Shown here: positions 16,403 to 24,413 of the stretch, piece by piece
How the letters are laid out: each line of letters starts with the position of its first letter
Position numbering within the stretch: position 1 is the first letter of the stretch
Source of the DNA: Rhizobium freirei PRF 81
Lineage (GTDB): Bacteria; Pseudomonadota; Alphaproteobacteria; Rhizobiales; Rhizobiaceae
Length of the DNA: 64,000 nucleotides
Direction: 5' to 3'
Assembly: GCF_000359745.1 (NCBI RefSeq)
Contig: NZ_AQHN01000077.1
Location: 62,001-126,000 of the forward strand
Program-made: the position numbers and the translations under genes
The notes under the pieces: generated by a model
The model's input: only the letters and a program-made list of their open reading frames with translations
Database searches by the model: none
Told to the model about the DNA's origin: nothing

Positions 16403-17716
16403 ATGTCAAAGAAAAACGGAATTGAACCATTCTCGCGCCGCTCCTTCTTGCGGTCGGTCGCAACGTTCGGCGCCGCCGCATTGGCCGCGCCGGCCCTCGC
16501 GCAAAACGCTTCCCCGCTGGAAGCGCTGATCAATGACCGTTCTCGTGGCAATTGGGATGATCAGTTCGACGCCAAGGCCGCCGCACGCACGGCAGCCGCC
16601 GTCCTGTCCAACACGCCGATCCTCGGCCCCGATTCCGTACCGAATATCCAGCGCGCGATTGCTCAATATCAGAGCATCGTCGCCAATGGCGGCTGGCCGC
16701 AGATCAACCCGACCAGCCAGCAGTCGCTGCAGCTCGGCGCGACCGATCCTGCCGTGCAGGCGCTGCGCCAGCATCTGATGATCACCGGCGATCTGCCGCG
16801 CGAGGCAGGCGTCTCGTCGGCCTTCGATTCCTATGTCGACGGCGCCGTCAAGCGCTTCCAGGCCCGCCATGGCCTGCCGCCGGATGGTGTTATCGGCGAC
16901 TTCACGCTGAAGGCGATGAATATTTCCGCCAATGTTCGCCTGCAGCAGCTCAACACCAACCTCGTTCGCCTGCAGACGTTCCCGTCCGATCTCGGCCGCC
17001 GCCATGTCATGGTCAACATTCCGGCGACCTATATCGAAGCCGTGCAGGACGGCCAGGTGGCGCTGCGCCACGAGGCGATCGTCGGCCGCATCTCCCGCCC
17101 GACGCACATCATCAATTCGAAGATCTACGAGGTCATCCTCAACCCATATTGGACGGCGCCGCGTTCTATCGTCACCAAGGACATCGTGCCGCTGATGCGC
17201 AAGGATCCGACCTATCTGAAGCGGAGCAACATCCGCCTCATCGACGGTAAGGGTCAGGAAGTCGCGCCGGAGACGGTCGACTGGAATTCGGACAAGGCGC
17301 CGGATTTGATGTTCCGCCAGGACCCGGGCAAGACCAACGCCATGGCGTCCACGAAGATCAACTTCCACAACCCCAACAACGAATACATGCACGACACGCC
17401 CGAGCAGGGCCTGTTCAACAAGCTGATGCGTTTCGACAGCTCCGGCTGCGTCCGCGTTCAGAACGTGCGCGACCTGACGAACTGGCTGCTTATGGACACG
17501 CCCGGCTGGCCGCGCCAGCACATCGAGCAGGTGATCGCCAGCCGCGTCAACACGCCGATCACCCTGGCGACGGAAGTGCCGGTCTATTTCGTCTACATCT
17601 CCGCCTGGAGTGCGGCCGACGGCATCGTCCAGTTCCGCGACGATATCTATCAGCTCGACGGCAATTCCGAGCTGGCGCTCGACACGACCCAGGGCATGGA
17701 AAAGCCGGTTCAATAA
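16403..17716 (+). CDS. ldtP: L,D-transpeptidase (YkuD domain), Tat-exported
   Basis: The 437-residue product starts with a twin-arginine signal (FSRRSFLRSVATFGAAAL, cleavage after about residue 33). A peptidoglycan-binding-like helical region follows (DPAVQALRQHL...FDSYVDGAVKRFQARHGLPPDGVIGDFTL), then a YkuD domain with the catalytic motif SSGCVRV (Cys349) and an upstream conserved His in the NPNNEYMHDTP segment. Such enzymes make 3-3 cross-links in peptidoglycan or attach proteins to it. The ATG at 16403 was chosen over a TTG at 16388 because it puts the Tat motif near the start. Control by LdtR is likely. A terminator follows. Confidence 0.92.
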   Translation: MSKKNGIEPFSRRSFLRSVATFGAAALAAPALAQNASPLEALINDRSRGNWDDQFDAKAAARTAAAVLSNTPILGPDSVPNIQRAIAQYQSIVANGGWPQINPTSQQSLQLGATDPAVQALRQHLMITGDLPREAGVSSAFDSYVDGAVKRFQARHGLPPDGVIGDFTLKAMNISANVRLQQLNTNLVRLQTFPSDLGRRHVMVNIPATYIEAVQDGQVALRHEAIVGRISRPTHIINSKIYEVILNPYWTAPRSIVTKDIVPLMRKDPTYLKRSNIRLIDGKGQEVAPETVDWNSDKAPDLMFRQDPGKTNAMASTKINFHNPNNEYMHDTPEQGLFNKLMRFDSSGCVRVQNVRDLTNWLLMDTPGWPRQHIEQVIASRVNTPITLATEVPVYFVYISAWSAADGIVQFRDDIYQLDGNSELALDTTQGMEKPVQ

Positions 17717-17743
17717 TCGGCCTTTCGCCCTTAATTATTGTCG

Positions 17744-17770
17744 AAGCCGCGTCCTCGGGCGCGGCTTTTT
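17744..17770 (+). terminator. Rho-independent terminator of ldtP
   Basis: AAGCCGCG at 17744-17751 pairs with CGCGGCTT at 17760-17767 and is followed by TTTTT. It separates ldtP from the glyA transcription unit. Confidence 0.88.
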
Positions 17771-17890
17771 CATTGGCCGGCGCCGCTCAGCGTAGAATGC
17801 CCAGCAAATGTCGCTGATCGTATTGCTCTCCGGCGACCCTGACGCTAATACCGTCTGCATTGCCGTTCCGGCCGTTCAGGAGCTTTCACG

Positions 17891-19189
17891 ATGACAAATG
17901 CGTCCACCGAATCCTTCTTCAACCGCTCGCTTGCCGATACCGATGCGGAAATCTTTGGAGCGATCGGTAAGGAATTGGGTCGCCAGCGGCACGAAATCGA
18001 GCTGATCGCTTCGGAAAACATCGTGTCGCGCGCCGTGCTGGAAGCACAGGGCTCGATCATGACGAATAAATATGCTGAAGGCTATCCGGGCAAGCGCTAT
18101 TACGGCGGCTGCCAGTTCGTCGATATCGCGGAAGAGCTCGCCATCGAGCGCGCCAAGAAGCTGTTCGGCGTCAACTTCGCCAACGTTCAGCCGAACTCCG
18201 GTTCGCAGATGAACCAGGCCGTCTTCCTCGCGCTCTTGCAGCCGGGCGATACTTTCATGGGTCTCGACCTGAATTCGGGCGGTCACCTGACGCATGGTTC
18301 GCCGGTCAACATGTCCGGCAAGTGGTTCAACGTCGTGTCCTACGGCGTGCGCGAAGGCGACAACCTGCTCGACATGGATGAGGTTCAGCGCAAGGCCGAA
18401 GAAACCAAGCCGAAGCTGATCATCGCCGGTGGCACGGCCTATTCCCGTATCTGGGACTGGAAGCGCTTCCGCGAGATCGCCGACAGCGTCGGCGCCTATC
18501 TGATGGTCGACATGGCCCACATCGCCGGCCTCGTTGCCGGTGGCCAGCATCCGTCGCCGTTCCCGCATTGCCACGTTGCCACCACCACCACGCACAAGTC
18601 GCTGCGCGGCCCGCGCGGCGGCATGATCCTCACCAATGAAGAGGATCTGGCCAAGAAGTTCAACTCGGCGGTCTTCCCCGGTCTCCAGGGTGGTCCGCTG
18701 ATGCACGTCATCGCCGCCAAGGCCGTGGCTCTCGGCGAAGCGCTGCAGCCGGAGTTCAAGGATTACGCCGCTCAGATCGTCAAGAACGCCAAGGCTCTGG
18801 CCGAAACGCTGATTTCCGGCGGCGTCGACGTCGTCTCCGGCGGCACCGACAACCACCTGATGCTGGTCGACCTGCGCAAGAAGAACGCCACCGGCAAGCG
18901 TGCGGAGGCCGCCCTCGGCCGTGCCTACGTCACCTGCAACAAGAACGGCATCCCGTTCGACCCTGAAAAGCCCTTCGTCACGTCGGGCGTCCGCCTCGGC
19001 ACGCCGGCCGGCACGACGCGCGGCTTCAAGGAAGCCGACTTCCGGGAAATCGGCAATCTGATCATCGAAGTGCTCGACGGCCTGAAGGTCGCCAATTCCG
19101 ACGAAGGCAATGCTGCCGTCGAGGCTGCCGTGCGCGAGAAGGTGGTCAAGCTCACCGACCGCTTCCCGATGTACGGCTATATGGGCTAA
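17891..19189 (+). CDS. glyA: Serine hydroxymethyltransferase
   Basis: The 432-residue PLP enzyme converts serine and tetrahydrofolate to glycine and 5,10-methylene-tetrahydrofolate. It shows ELIASENIVSRAVLEAQGS, TNKYAEGYPGKRYYGG, the DMAHIAGLVAGG segment and the PLP lysine in TTTTHKSLRGPRGG. Length is normal. The following gene nrdR starts 9 bases after the stop, so glyA, nrdR, ribD and ribE most likely form one operon, linking one-carbon, nucleotide and flavin metabolism. Confidence 0.97.
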   Translation: MTNASTESFFNRSLADTDAEIFGAIGKELGRQRHEIELIASENIVSRAVLEAQGSIMTNKYAEGYPGKRYYGGCQFVDIAEELAIERAKKLFGVNFANVQPNSGSQMNQAVFLALLQPGDTFMGLDLNSGGHLTHGSPVNMSGKWFNVVSYGVREGDNLLDMDEVQRKAEETKPKLIIAGGTAYSRIWDWKRFREIADSVGAYLMVDMAHIAGLVAGGQHPSPFPHCHVATTTTHKSLRGPRGGMILTNEEDLAKKFNSAVFPGLQGGPLMHVIAAKAVALGEALQPEFKDYAAQIVKNAKALAETLISGGVDVVSGGTDNHLMLVDLRKKNATGKRAEAALGRAYVTCNKNGIPFDPEKPFVTSGVRLGTPAGTTRGFKEADFREIGNLIIEVLDGLKVANSDEGNAAVEAAVREKVVKLTDRFPMYGYMG

Positions 19190-19198
19190 GGAGGGCGC

Positions 19199-19675
19199 AT
19201 GCGCTGCCCCTATTGCGGTACGGAAGATACCCAGGTTAAGGATTCGCGCCCGGCGGAGGATAATACCTCCATCCGCCGACGGCGGATCTGCCCGGATTGC
19301 GGCGGTCGCTTCACCACGTTCGAACGCGTGCAGCTTCGCGAGCTGATGGTCATCAAGAAGACCGGCCGCAAAGTGCTTTTCGATCGCGAAAAGCTGGTGC
19401 GCTCGTTCGATATCGCGCTGCGCAAGCGTCCGGTCGATCGCGACCGCATCGAACGAGCCGTGTCCGGCATCGTCCGCCGCCTCGAAAGCTCGGGCGAAAC
19501 CGAGATCAGTTCGGAACAGATCGGTCTCCAGGTGCTGGAAGCGCTGAAGAGCCTCGATGATGTCGCCTTCGTACGCTATGCGTCCGTCTATCGCGATTTC
19601 TCCCATGCGGAGGATTTCGAGCACGTCATCAACGAGATCAACGCGAAGATCGCCCGCGATCCGCTGGACACCTGA
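19199..19675 (+). CDS. nrdR: Transcriptional repressor NrdR
   Basis: The 158-residue product has an N-terminal zinc ribbon (MRCPYCG ... RRRICPDCGGRFTTFER) and an ATP-cone domain (VIKKTGRKVLFDREKLVRSF). NrdR senses ATP/dATP and represses ribonucleotide reductase genes by binding NrdR boxes. The start lies behind AAGGAGGG at the end of glyA. The glyA-nrdR-rib order is common in alphaproteobacteria. Confidence 0.97.
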   Translation: MRCPYCGTEDTQVKDSRPAEDNTSIRRRRICPDCGGRFTTFERVQLRELMVIKKTGRKVLFDREKLVRSFDIALRKRPVDRDRIERAVSGIVRRLESSGETEISSEQIGLQVLEALKSLDDVAFVRYASVYRDFSHAEDFEHVINEINAKIARDPLDT

Positions 19676-19678
19676 CCA

Positions 19679-20788
19679 ATGGCGCAGCGGCCGGAAGACG
19701 AGCGTTTCATGGCGGAAGCAATCCGCCTGTCGCGCGCGCATCTGGGGCTGACCTCCACCAATCCGTCGGTCGGCTGCCTGATCGTCAAGGATGGCGTGGT
19801 CATTGGCCGTGGCGTCACGGCTGTCGGCGGTCGTCCACATGCCGAGCCTCAAGCGCTTGCCGAAGCCGGTGAAGCGGCGAGGGGCGCGACGGCCTATGTA
19901 TCGCTCGAACCCTGCTCGCATTACGGCAAGACACCACCCTGCGCCGAGGCTTTGATCGCCTACGGCGTCGCGCGCGTCGTCGTCAGCGTCACCGATCCCG
20001 ACCAGCGCGTTTCCGGGCGCGGCATCAATATGCTGCGCGACGCCGGCATTGAAGTCGATACCGGCATTCTCGAGACGGAGGGCAGGCGATCCCTGGCAGG
20101 CTACCTCATGCGCCAGACGAGGAACCGTCCCTACGTGACTCTGAAGCTTGCCATTTCCGCCGATGGCATGATCGGCAAAACGGGCGAGGGGCAGGTTCGC
20201 ATCACCGGCGATGCCGCCCGGGCGGATGTGCAGATGCTGCGCGCCGAAAGCGACGCCATCCTCGTCGGCATCGGCACGGCGATTGCTGACGATCCGGAAT
20301 TGACCTGCAGGATTCCCGGCCTCGAAGATCGCTCGCCCTTGCGCATCGTCATCGACGAGCAGCTCCAGCTTCCCCTCGGCAGCAAGCTGGTACAAACGGC
20401 GCGGAAGTATCCGGTCATCGCGGTTGCCGCTCATCCGCCGTCCTTCGATGACAACACTGATGCCGCCTTCCTGGGGCGCCGGGCGGCCCTGGATGCTGCG
20501 GGCGTCGAGGTATTGCAATCGAATGCGAGCGAGCTGGGAGAATTGCTGGAGGCGCTCGGCACCCGCGGCGTCTCGTCTCTGCTGGTGGAAGGCGGCGCCA
20601 AGACTGCGCAGCGTTTCCTCGATGCGGATCTGGTCGACCGCATCCTGTTGTTTCAGGGGCCGGCCGATATCGGCAAGGGCGGTATTGAATCGCCGATCAC
20701 CAAATCCAATATCCCAGCCAGTTTCATGCATATCGGACGGAGCCGCTTCGGCGACGATCTCTGCGACGAATACGAAAGAGGTTTTTGA
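19679..20788 (+). CDS. ribD: Bifunctional riboflavin deaminase/reductase
   Basis: The 369-residue product combines two steps of riboflavin synthesis. The N-terminal deaminase (residues 8-150) shows the zinc ligands HAE at 54-56 and PCSHYGKTPPC at 78-88. The C-terminal reductase begins at RPYVTLKLAISADGMIG and contains VEGGAKTAQRFLDADLVDRILLF. The start is 3 bases after the nrdR stop and the stop overlaps ribE (TGATG), showing translational coupling. Confidence 0.97.
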   Translation: MAQRPEDERFMAEAIRLSRAHLGLTSTNPSVGCLIVKDGVVIGRGVTAVGGRPHAEPQALAEAGEAARGATAYVSLEPCSHYGKTPPCAEALIAYGVARVVVSVTDPDQRVSGRGINMLRDAGIEVDTGILETEGRRSLAGYLMRQTRNRPYVTLKLAISADGMIGKTGEGQVRITGDAARADVQMLRAESDAILVGIGTAIADDPELTCRIPGLEDRSPLRIVIDEQLQLPLGSKLVQTARKYPVIAVAAHPPSFDDNTDAAFLGRRAALDAAGVEVLQSNASELGELLEALGTRGVSSLLVEGGAKTAQRFLDADLVDRILLFQGPADIGKGGIESPITKSNIPASFMHIGRSRFGDDLCDEYERGF

Positions 20789-21408
20789 TGTTTACCGGAA
20801 TTGTCACCGACGTCGGCACGGTCGAATCCATTTCCCCCATGAAGGAAGGCATCAAGCTGCGCGTTGCCACCAATTACGATCCAGCAACGATCGACATGGG
20901 CGCCTCGATTTCGCATGCCGGCGTCTGCCTGACGGTCACCGGACTGCCGGAACAGGGCAGCAATGGGCGTTGGTTCGAGGTCGAGGCCTGGGAAGAAGCC
21001 TTGCGCCTGACGACGATCGGCAGCTGGGAAGCCGGTAACAAGATCAACCTCGAGCGCTCCCTCAAGATCGGCGATGAGCTCGGCGGTCACATCGTTTCCG
21101 GTCATATCGACGGCAAGGCGGAAATTCTCTCCGTGACATCAGAGGGCGAGGCCACTCGTTTCCGCCTGCGTGCGCCGGAACACCTCGCCAGATTCGTCGC
21201 ACCGAAAGGGTCGGTCGCGCTCGACGGCACCTCGCTGACGGTCAATGCCGTCGATGGCACGGAATTCGACGTGCTGCTGATCCGCCATTCGCTCGAGGTC
21301 ACGACTTGGGGCCAGCGCAAGGCTGGCGACTTCGTCAATTTCGAGGTCGACACCATGGCGCGCTATGCCGCACGGCTGGCGGAATTCCCGGTCGTCCGCG
21401 AAGCCTGA
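20788..21408 (+). CDS. ribE: Riboflavin synthase, alpha chain
   Basis: The 206-residue product dismutates two 6,7-dimethyl-8-ribityllumazine molecules into riboflavin. It begins MFTGIVTDVG and contains the two duplicated lumazine-binding halves, with HAGVCLTV and GGHIVSGHIDGKAE in the first and ALDGTSLTVNAV and RHSLEVTTWG in the second. The ATG at 20788 shares its A with the ribD stop codon. It is the last gene of the operon that starts at glyA; a convergent acetyltransferase follows. Confidence 0.97.
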   Translation: MFTGIVTDVGTVESISPMKEGIKLRVATNYDPATIDMGASISHAGVCLTVTGLPEQGSNGRWFEVEAWEEALRLTTIGSWEAGNKINLERSLKIGDELGGHIVSGHIDGKAEILSVTSEGEATRFRLRAPEHLARFVAPKGSVALDGTSLTVNAVDGTEFDVLLIRHSLEVTTWGQRKAGDFVNFEVDTMARYAARLAEFPVVREA

Positions 21409-21457
21409 GCTTCGCTGGCTAGCTGCCGGGGAAGTGCTCTGTGGGCGCCTCGGAGCC

Positions 21458-21955
21458 CTATGTGAGACTCTTCTCCATGAGAAAATTTGCCAGTGTCTGC
21501 CCGCGCTTTTCGACCTTCTGCGCTGCCGCGACGACAAAGCCTTTGCGCTCAAAGAAGGGGCGGGCGGTCAGGCTCGCTTCGGTGAAAATCCGCTGAAGAC
21601 CCTGTTTGCAGGCCACACTTTCGACAGTCGCAAGCAACAGGCTGGCGACACCTCTTCCCTGATAGTCGGGCGCAACAAACATCATATCCAGGCAGCCATC
21701 TCCTCTTAGATCGGCAAAGCCGATGGGCGTGGAGGCATCCATCGCAAGCCAGGTCGGCCGGCTTGCCCGATGCTGCGCCCAGACTTCGGCGTCATCGACC
21801 TTCGCCCAGGCGGCAATCTGCGCCGGGTTGTAGTCTTTCGACGCTACCTCGCGAATGGCCCGCAGGAAAATGTCGATCGTTGCCTGCGAATCACCCGGAT
21901 CGTAAGCCTTGATGGAGAAATTCTCTCCAGAAGCCGGTGTGCCATGCGCTCTCAT
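21458..21955 (-). CDS. GNAT-family N-acetyltransferase
   Basis: The 165-residue product has the GNAT acetyl-CoA binding pattern: LDMMFVAPDYQGRGVASLLLATVE (motif A, with Q/RxxGxG/A) and the FTEASLTARPFFERKGFVV segment near the C-terminus. The N-terminal IKAYDPGDSQATIDIFLRAIREVA is also typical. The substrate is not predictable. It begins one base after the stop of the next acetyltransferase gene, so the two form an operon transcribed leftward, convergent with ribE. Confidence 0.88.
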   Translation of the reverse strand: MRAHGTPASGENFSIKAYDPGDSQATIDIFLRAIREVASKDYNPAQIAAWAKVDDAEVWAQHRASRPTWLAMDASTPIGFADLRGDGCLDMMFVAPDYQGRGVASLLLATVESVACKQGLQRIFTEASLTARPFFERKGFVVAAAQKVEKRGQTLANFLMEKSLT

Positions 21956-21956
21956 A

Positions 21957-22481
21957 TCAGGCGCAACGTTCGAACATGGCGCTGTGCTTGTCTTTGTAGA
22001 TGATATCGTCGATCCGGCGGAAACCGATTTTCTCGGCCACGCGTAGAGAGGATCTGTTCTCCAGCTCGACGATGCAAGTCATGCGCCGACCCGCGAACTG
22101 GCTGTCGGCCCAGGCGATAGCCGCGTTCATGGCTTCCGTCGCATAGCCCTTGCCCTGCATCGGCGGCGTAATGCCCCAGCCGGCCTCCAGCGTGCCTTCC
22201 GTCGTAGGGGTCATGTCCCGATGCAGGTCGAGAAACCCAACTTCGCCGATCAGTCGGCCGCTTTCTCGTTCCTCTACGGCAAAGAAGCCGAAGCCGAGAT
22301 GGTGCCACAGGCCGGCATAGCGCAGGAGGCGAGCCCAGACCTGCTCGCGCGTCGGCATCTCGCCGCCGATGAAACGGACGAGCTCCTTGTGCTTCCAGAG
22401 AGTCAGGAAGTCGTCGAAATCATCCAGCCTGTGTCCGCGCAGCAAAAGCCGGTCGGTCGTCAATGTCGGAATAACGGTCAT
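21957..22481 (-). CDS. RimJ/RimL-type GNAT acetyltransferase
   Basis: The 174-residue product resembles protein or small-molecule acetyltransferases of the RimJ/RimL group: TDRLLLRGHRLDDFDDFLTLW at the N-terminus, GFFAVEERESGRLIGEVGFLDL, EAGWGITPPMQGKGYATEAMNAAI (acetyl-CoA site) and LENRSSLRVAEKIGFRR. It is not a certain ribosomal-protein acetylase; paralogues of this kind are many in rhizobia. First gene of a two-gene operon with the other GNAT protein. Confidence 0.88.
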   Translation of the reverse strand: MTVIPTLTTDRLLLRGHRLDDFDDFLTLWKHKELVRFIGGEMPTREQVWARLLRYAGLWHHLGFGFFAVEERESGRLIGEVGFLDLHRDMTPTTEGTLEAGWGITPPMQGKGYATEAMNAAIAWADSQFAGRRMTCIVELENRSSLRVAEKIGFRRIDDIIYKDKHSAMFERCA

Positions 22482-22515
22482 AGCTTTGGTCTTTGCTGAA
22501 AAAATTCGGTGGTGT

Positions 22516-23025
22516 TCAGTCCTTCGTGGCGCCAGGCTCGCCGTCCCAATAATCGAGGTTGGTAGCAGCGGCGCGGCCGATCGCGCGGAACGCCGTCTTG
22601 CCGTCGCTGTAGGTCTTGGCCAGGAACTTGCCGGAATCGGGATATTCGACGATTTCGGTCCGCGCCTTCGTGGAAATGGCGAGATAGACGAGCACGCCGG
22701 GGCCGTTATTGATCAGCTGATGTGCCGTCTCCCGGCCGCCTGCCGGAGCGCCGAGCACATCGCCCTTGCTGACCGCGATACGCTGATCGCCGAAGCGGTA
22801 TTCGCCTTCGCCGTCGAGAATGACGAACATCTCTTCCTCGACGTGGTGATTGTGAAACGGACAGCCGGATTTGCCTGGAGGCACTTCGTTATAGCTGATC
22901 CCGAGCTGCTTCAGCCCGAGCATCGCCCCGAACGACGTATCGCTGCCGGCAAAGAAGCTGCCCTGTTGCCAATGCTCCAGCTCAAGCGCGCCGACATTGA
23001 CGGCGGGTGCGGATTTCTTCGTCAT
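22516..23025 (-). CDS. Cupin-domain protein
   Basis: The 169-residue product has a single cupin barrel: PPGKSGCPFHNHHVEEEMFVILDGEGEYRFGDQ (motif 1 with HxH and E) and GDVLGAPAGGRETAHQLIN (motif 2 with the last His). A metal site is therefore likely. The N-terminal TKKSAPAVNVGALELEHWQQGSFF is typical of uncharacterised rhizobial cupins. The ATG at 23023-23025 follows AAAGGGGG by 5 bases, which decides the start. Function unknown. Confidence 0.87.
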   Translation of the reverse strand: MTKKSAPAVNVGALELEHWQQGSFFAGSDTSFGAMLGLKQLGISYNEVPPGKSGCPFHNHHVEEEMFVILDGEGEYRFGDQRIAVSKGDVLGAPAGGRETAHQLINNGPGVLVYLAISTKARTEIVEYPDSGKFLAKTYSDGKTAFRAIGRAAATNLDYWDGEPGATKD

Positions 23026-23224
23026 GAATTCCCCCTTTTGCAGGCCCGAAATTATTATCGAAGCGGTTGCGGGCGTGGAAGCCACAATTTCTGCGTTGCT
23101 CCGATCATTTCCAAATAGGGTCGGAATCGGCACGGACCATTGAAAAACACTTGCCAAGCGAGGCCCGCCGTGGTTTGACCCGGCCTAATAAGGTGCCGCA
23201 CCCCTCTCAATCCTCAGGTGATGT

Positions 23225-23680
23225 ATGTCCAGCTCTTCCAATGCCCATATCCTCATCATCGAAGCCCGCTTCTACGATGATATGGCCGATGCCCTGCTCG
23301 ACGGCGCCAAGACCGCTCTCGACACGGCTGGCGCGACCTATGACATCGTTACCGTGCCTGGCGCGCTGGAGATCCCGGCTGCGATTGCCATGGCGCTCGA
23401 CGGCGGCGATAATGGCGGCGTCATCTATGATGGCTATGTCGCCCTCGGCTTGGTCATCCGCGGCGAAACCTATCATTTCGATATCGTCGCCAATGAATCT
23501 TCGCGGGCGCTGATGGATCTGGCCGTTAGCGAATCCCTAGCGATCGGCAACGGTATCCTGACCGTCGAAAACGATGAGCAGGCTTGGGCACGCGCCCGCC
23601 GTTCGGACAAGGACAAGGGCGGCTTTGCCGCTCGCGCGGCGCTGACCATGATCGCGCTGAAAGAGAAGTTGGGTGCATAA
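23225..23680 (+). CDS. ribH: 6,7-dimethyl-8-ribityllumazine synthase
   Basis: The 151-residue product makes the substrate of riboflavin synthase from 5-amino-6-ribitylaminouracil and dihydroxybutanone phosphate. It shows ARFYDDMADALLDGA, TVPGALEIPAAIAMAL, the VALGLVIRGETYHFDIVANESSRAL core with catalytic His, and GNGILTVENDEQAWARA. Its place directly before nusB is the common alphaproteobacterial order and suggests the RibH1 type. No FMN riboswitch was seen upstream. Confidence 0.95.
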   Translation: MSSSSNAHILIIEARFYDDMADALLDGAKTALDTAGATYDIVTVPGALEIPAAIAMALDGGDNGGVIYDGYVALGLVIRGETYHFDIVANESSRALMDLAVSESLAIGNGILTVENDEQAWARARRSDKDKGGFAARAALTMIALKEKLGA

Positions 23681-23683
23681 TTC

Positions 23684-24166
23684 ATGAGCAATCAGGATAA
23701 CGAGCGACCGGCAAAGCCCGCCAACCAGCGGGGCGCAGCGCGCCTTGCGGCGGTTCAGGCGCTCTATCAGATGGATATCGGCGGAACCGGCGTTCTCGAG
23801 GTGGTGGCTGAATACGAGGCCCACCGTCTCGGACAGGAGCTGGACGGCGAGACCTATCTGAAAGCCGACGCATCCTGGTTCCGTTCCATCGTTTCCGGTG
23901 TCGTGCGCGAGCAGACCCGGCTCGACCCGCTGATCGGCTCCGCCCTTCAGGACGACTGGGCGCTGTCGCGTCTCGACAGCACCGTGCGCGCCATCCTGCG
24001 TGCCGGCACATTCGAGCTGCTCGATCGCAAGGACGTGCCGGTTCCGGTCATCGTCACCGAATATGTCGAGATCGCGCATGCCTTCTTCGAGGAGGACGAG
24101 CCGAAGCTCGTAAACGCCGTGCTGGACCGAATCGCCAAGCAGGTTCGTGGCGAAGCGAAGAAATAG
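23684..24166 (+). CDS. nusB: Transcription antitermination factor NusB
   Basis: The 160-residue product begins with a charged tail, then RGAARLAAVQALYQMDIGG, the conserved NusB helix that contacts boxA RNA with NusE (S10). The C-terminal VPVPVIVTEYVEIAHAFFEEDEPKLVNAVLDRIA is the diagnostic NusB end. It acts in rRNA antitermination. It starts 3 bases after the ribH stop, forming a ribH-nusB unit. Confidence 0.96.
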   Translation: MSNQDNERPAKPANQRGAARLAAVQALYQMDIGGTGVLEVVAEYEAHRLGQELDGETYLKADASWFRSIVSGVVREQTRLDPLIGSALQDDWALSRLDSTVRAILRAGTFELLDRKDVPVPVIVTEYVEIAHAFFEEDEPKLVNAVLDRIAKQVRGEAKK

Positions 24167-24319
24167 TCTTCGCCGGCCGCTCCGAGGGCTGCGCAGGGCA
24201 CTTTCGTTTCCTTCGTTCGCGCCTGATTTCATCGTCGAATATTCTTTTGAACCTCCTGCCGGTGTTTTAAGCGCGGGCGGTCTTGACGCCGCGTTTTCCC
24301 GACAGCAATCTCGCATTGT

Positions 24320-24413
24320 ACATCCGTCGATTGCCTTGGAGGAGGGGATTGACGGATGCCGCAGGCGGCCGGAGGAGGAGTGAACCGCCGGCTTTTTGGA
24401 GGGAAAAAGCGAA
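24320..24413 (+). promoter_or_regulatory. Structured leader of the pyrophosphatase gene
   Basis: Two possible stem-loops precede the start: CATCCGTC near 24320 with GACGGATG near 24351, and GCCGG near 24369 with CCGGC near 24388, the second followed by a T run (CTTTTTGG) that overlaps the GGAGGG ribosome-binding site. A stem with T run so close to the start could be an attenuator, or may be chance. No known riboswitch class is recognised. Confidence 0.35.

Noticed and set aside
17876..20731. A 951-codon open frame on the minus strand
   Set aside because: It lies entirely opposite glyA, nrdR and ribD, which are certain genes. High G+C in third positions removes stops from the opposite strand, and the translated sequence is full of Arg, Asp and His without any family motif.
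23026..23224. FMN riboswitch upstream of ribH
   Set aside because: I looked for the conserved AGGGCGGGGTGAAATTCCCC-like core and its partners and did not find them.
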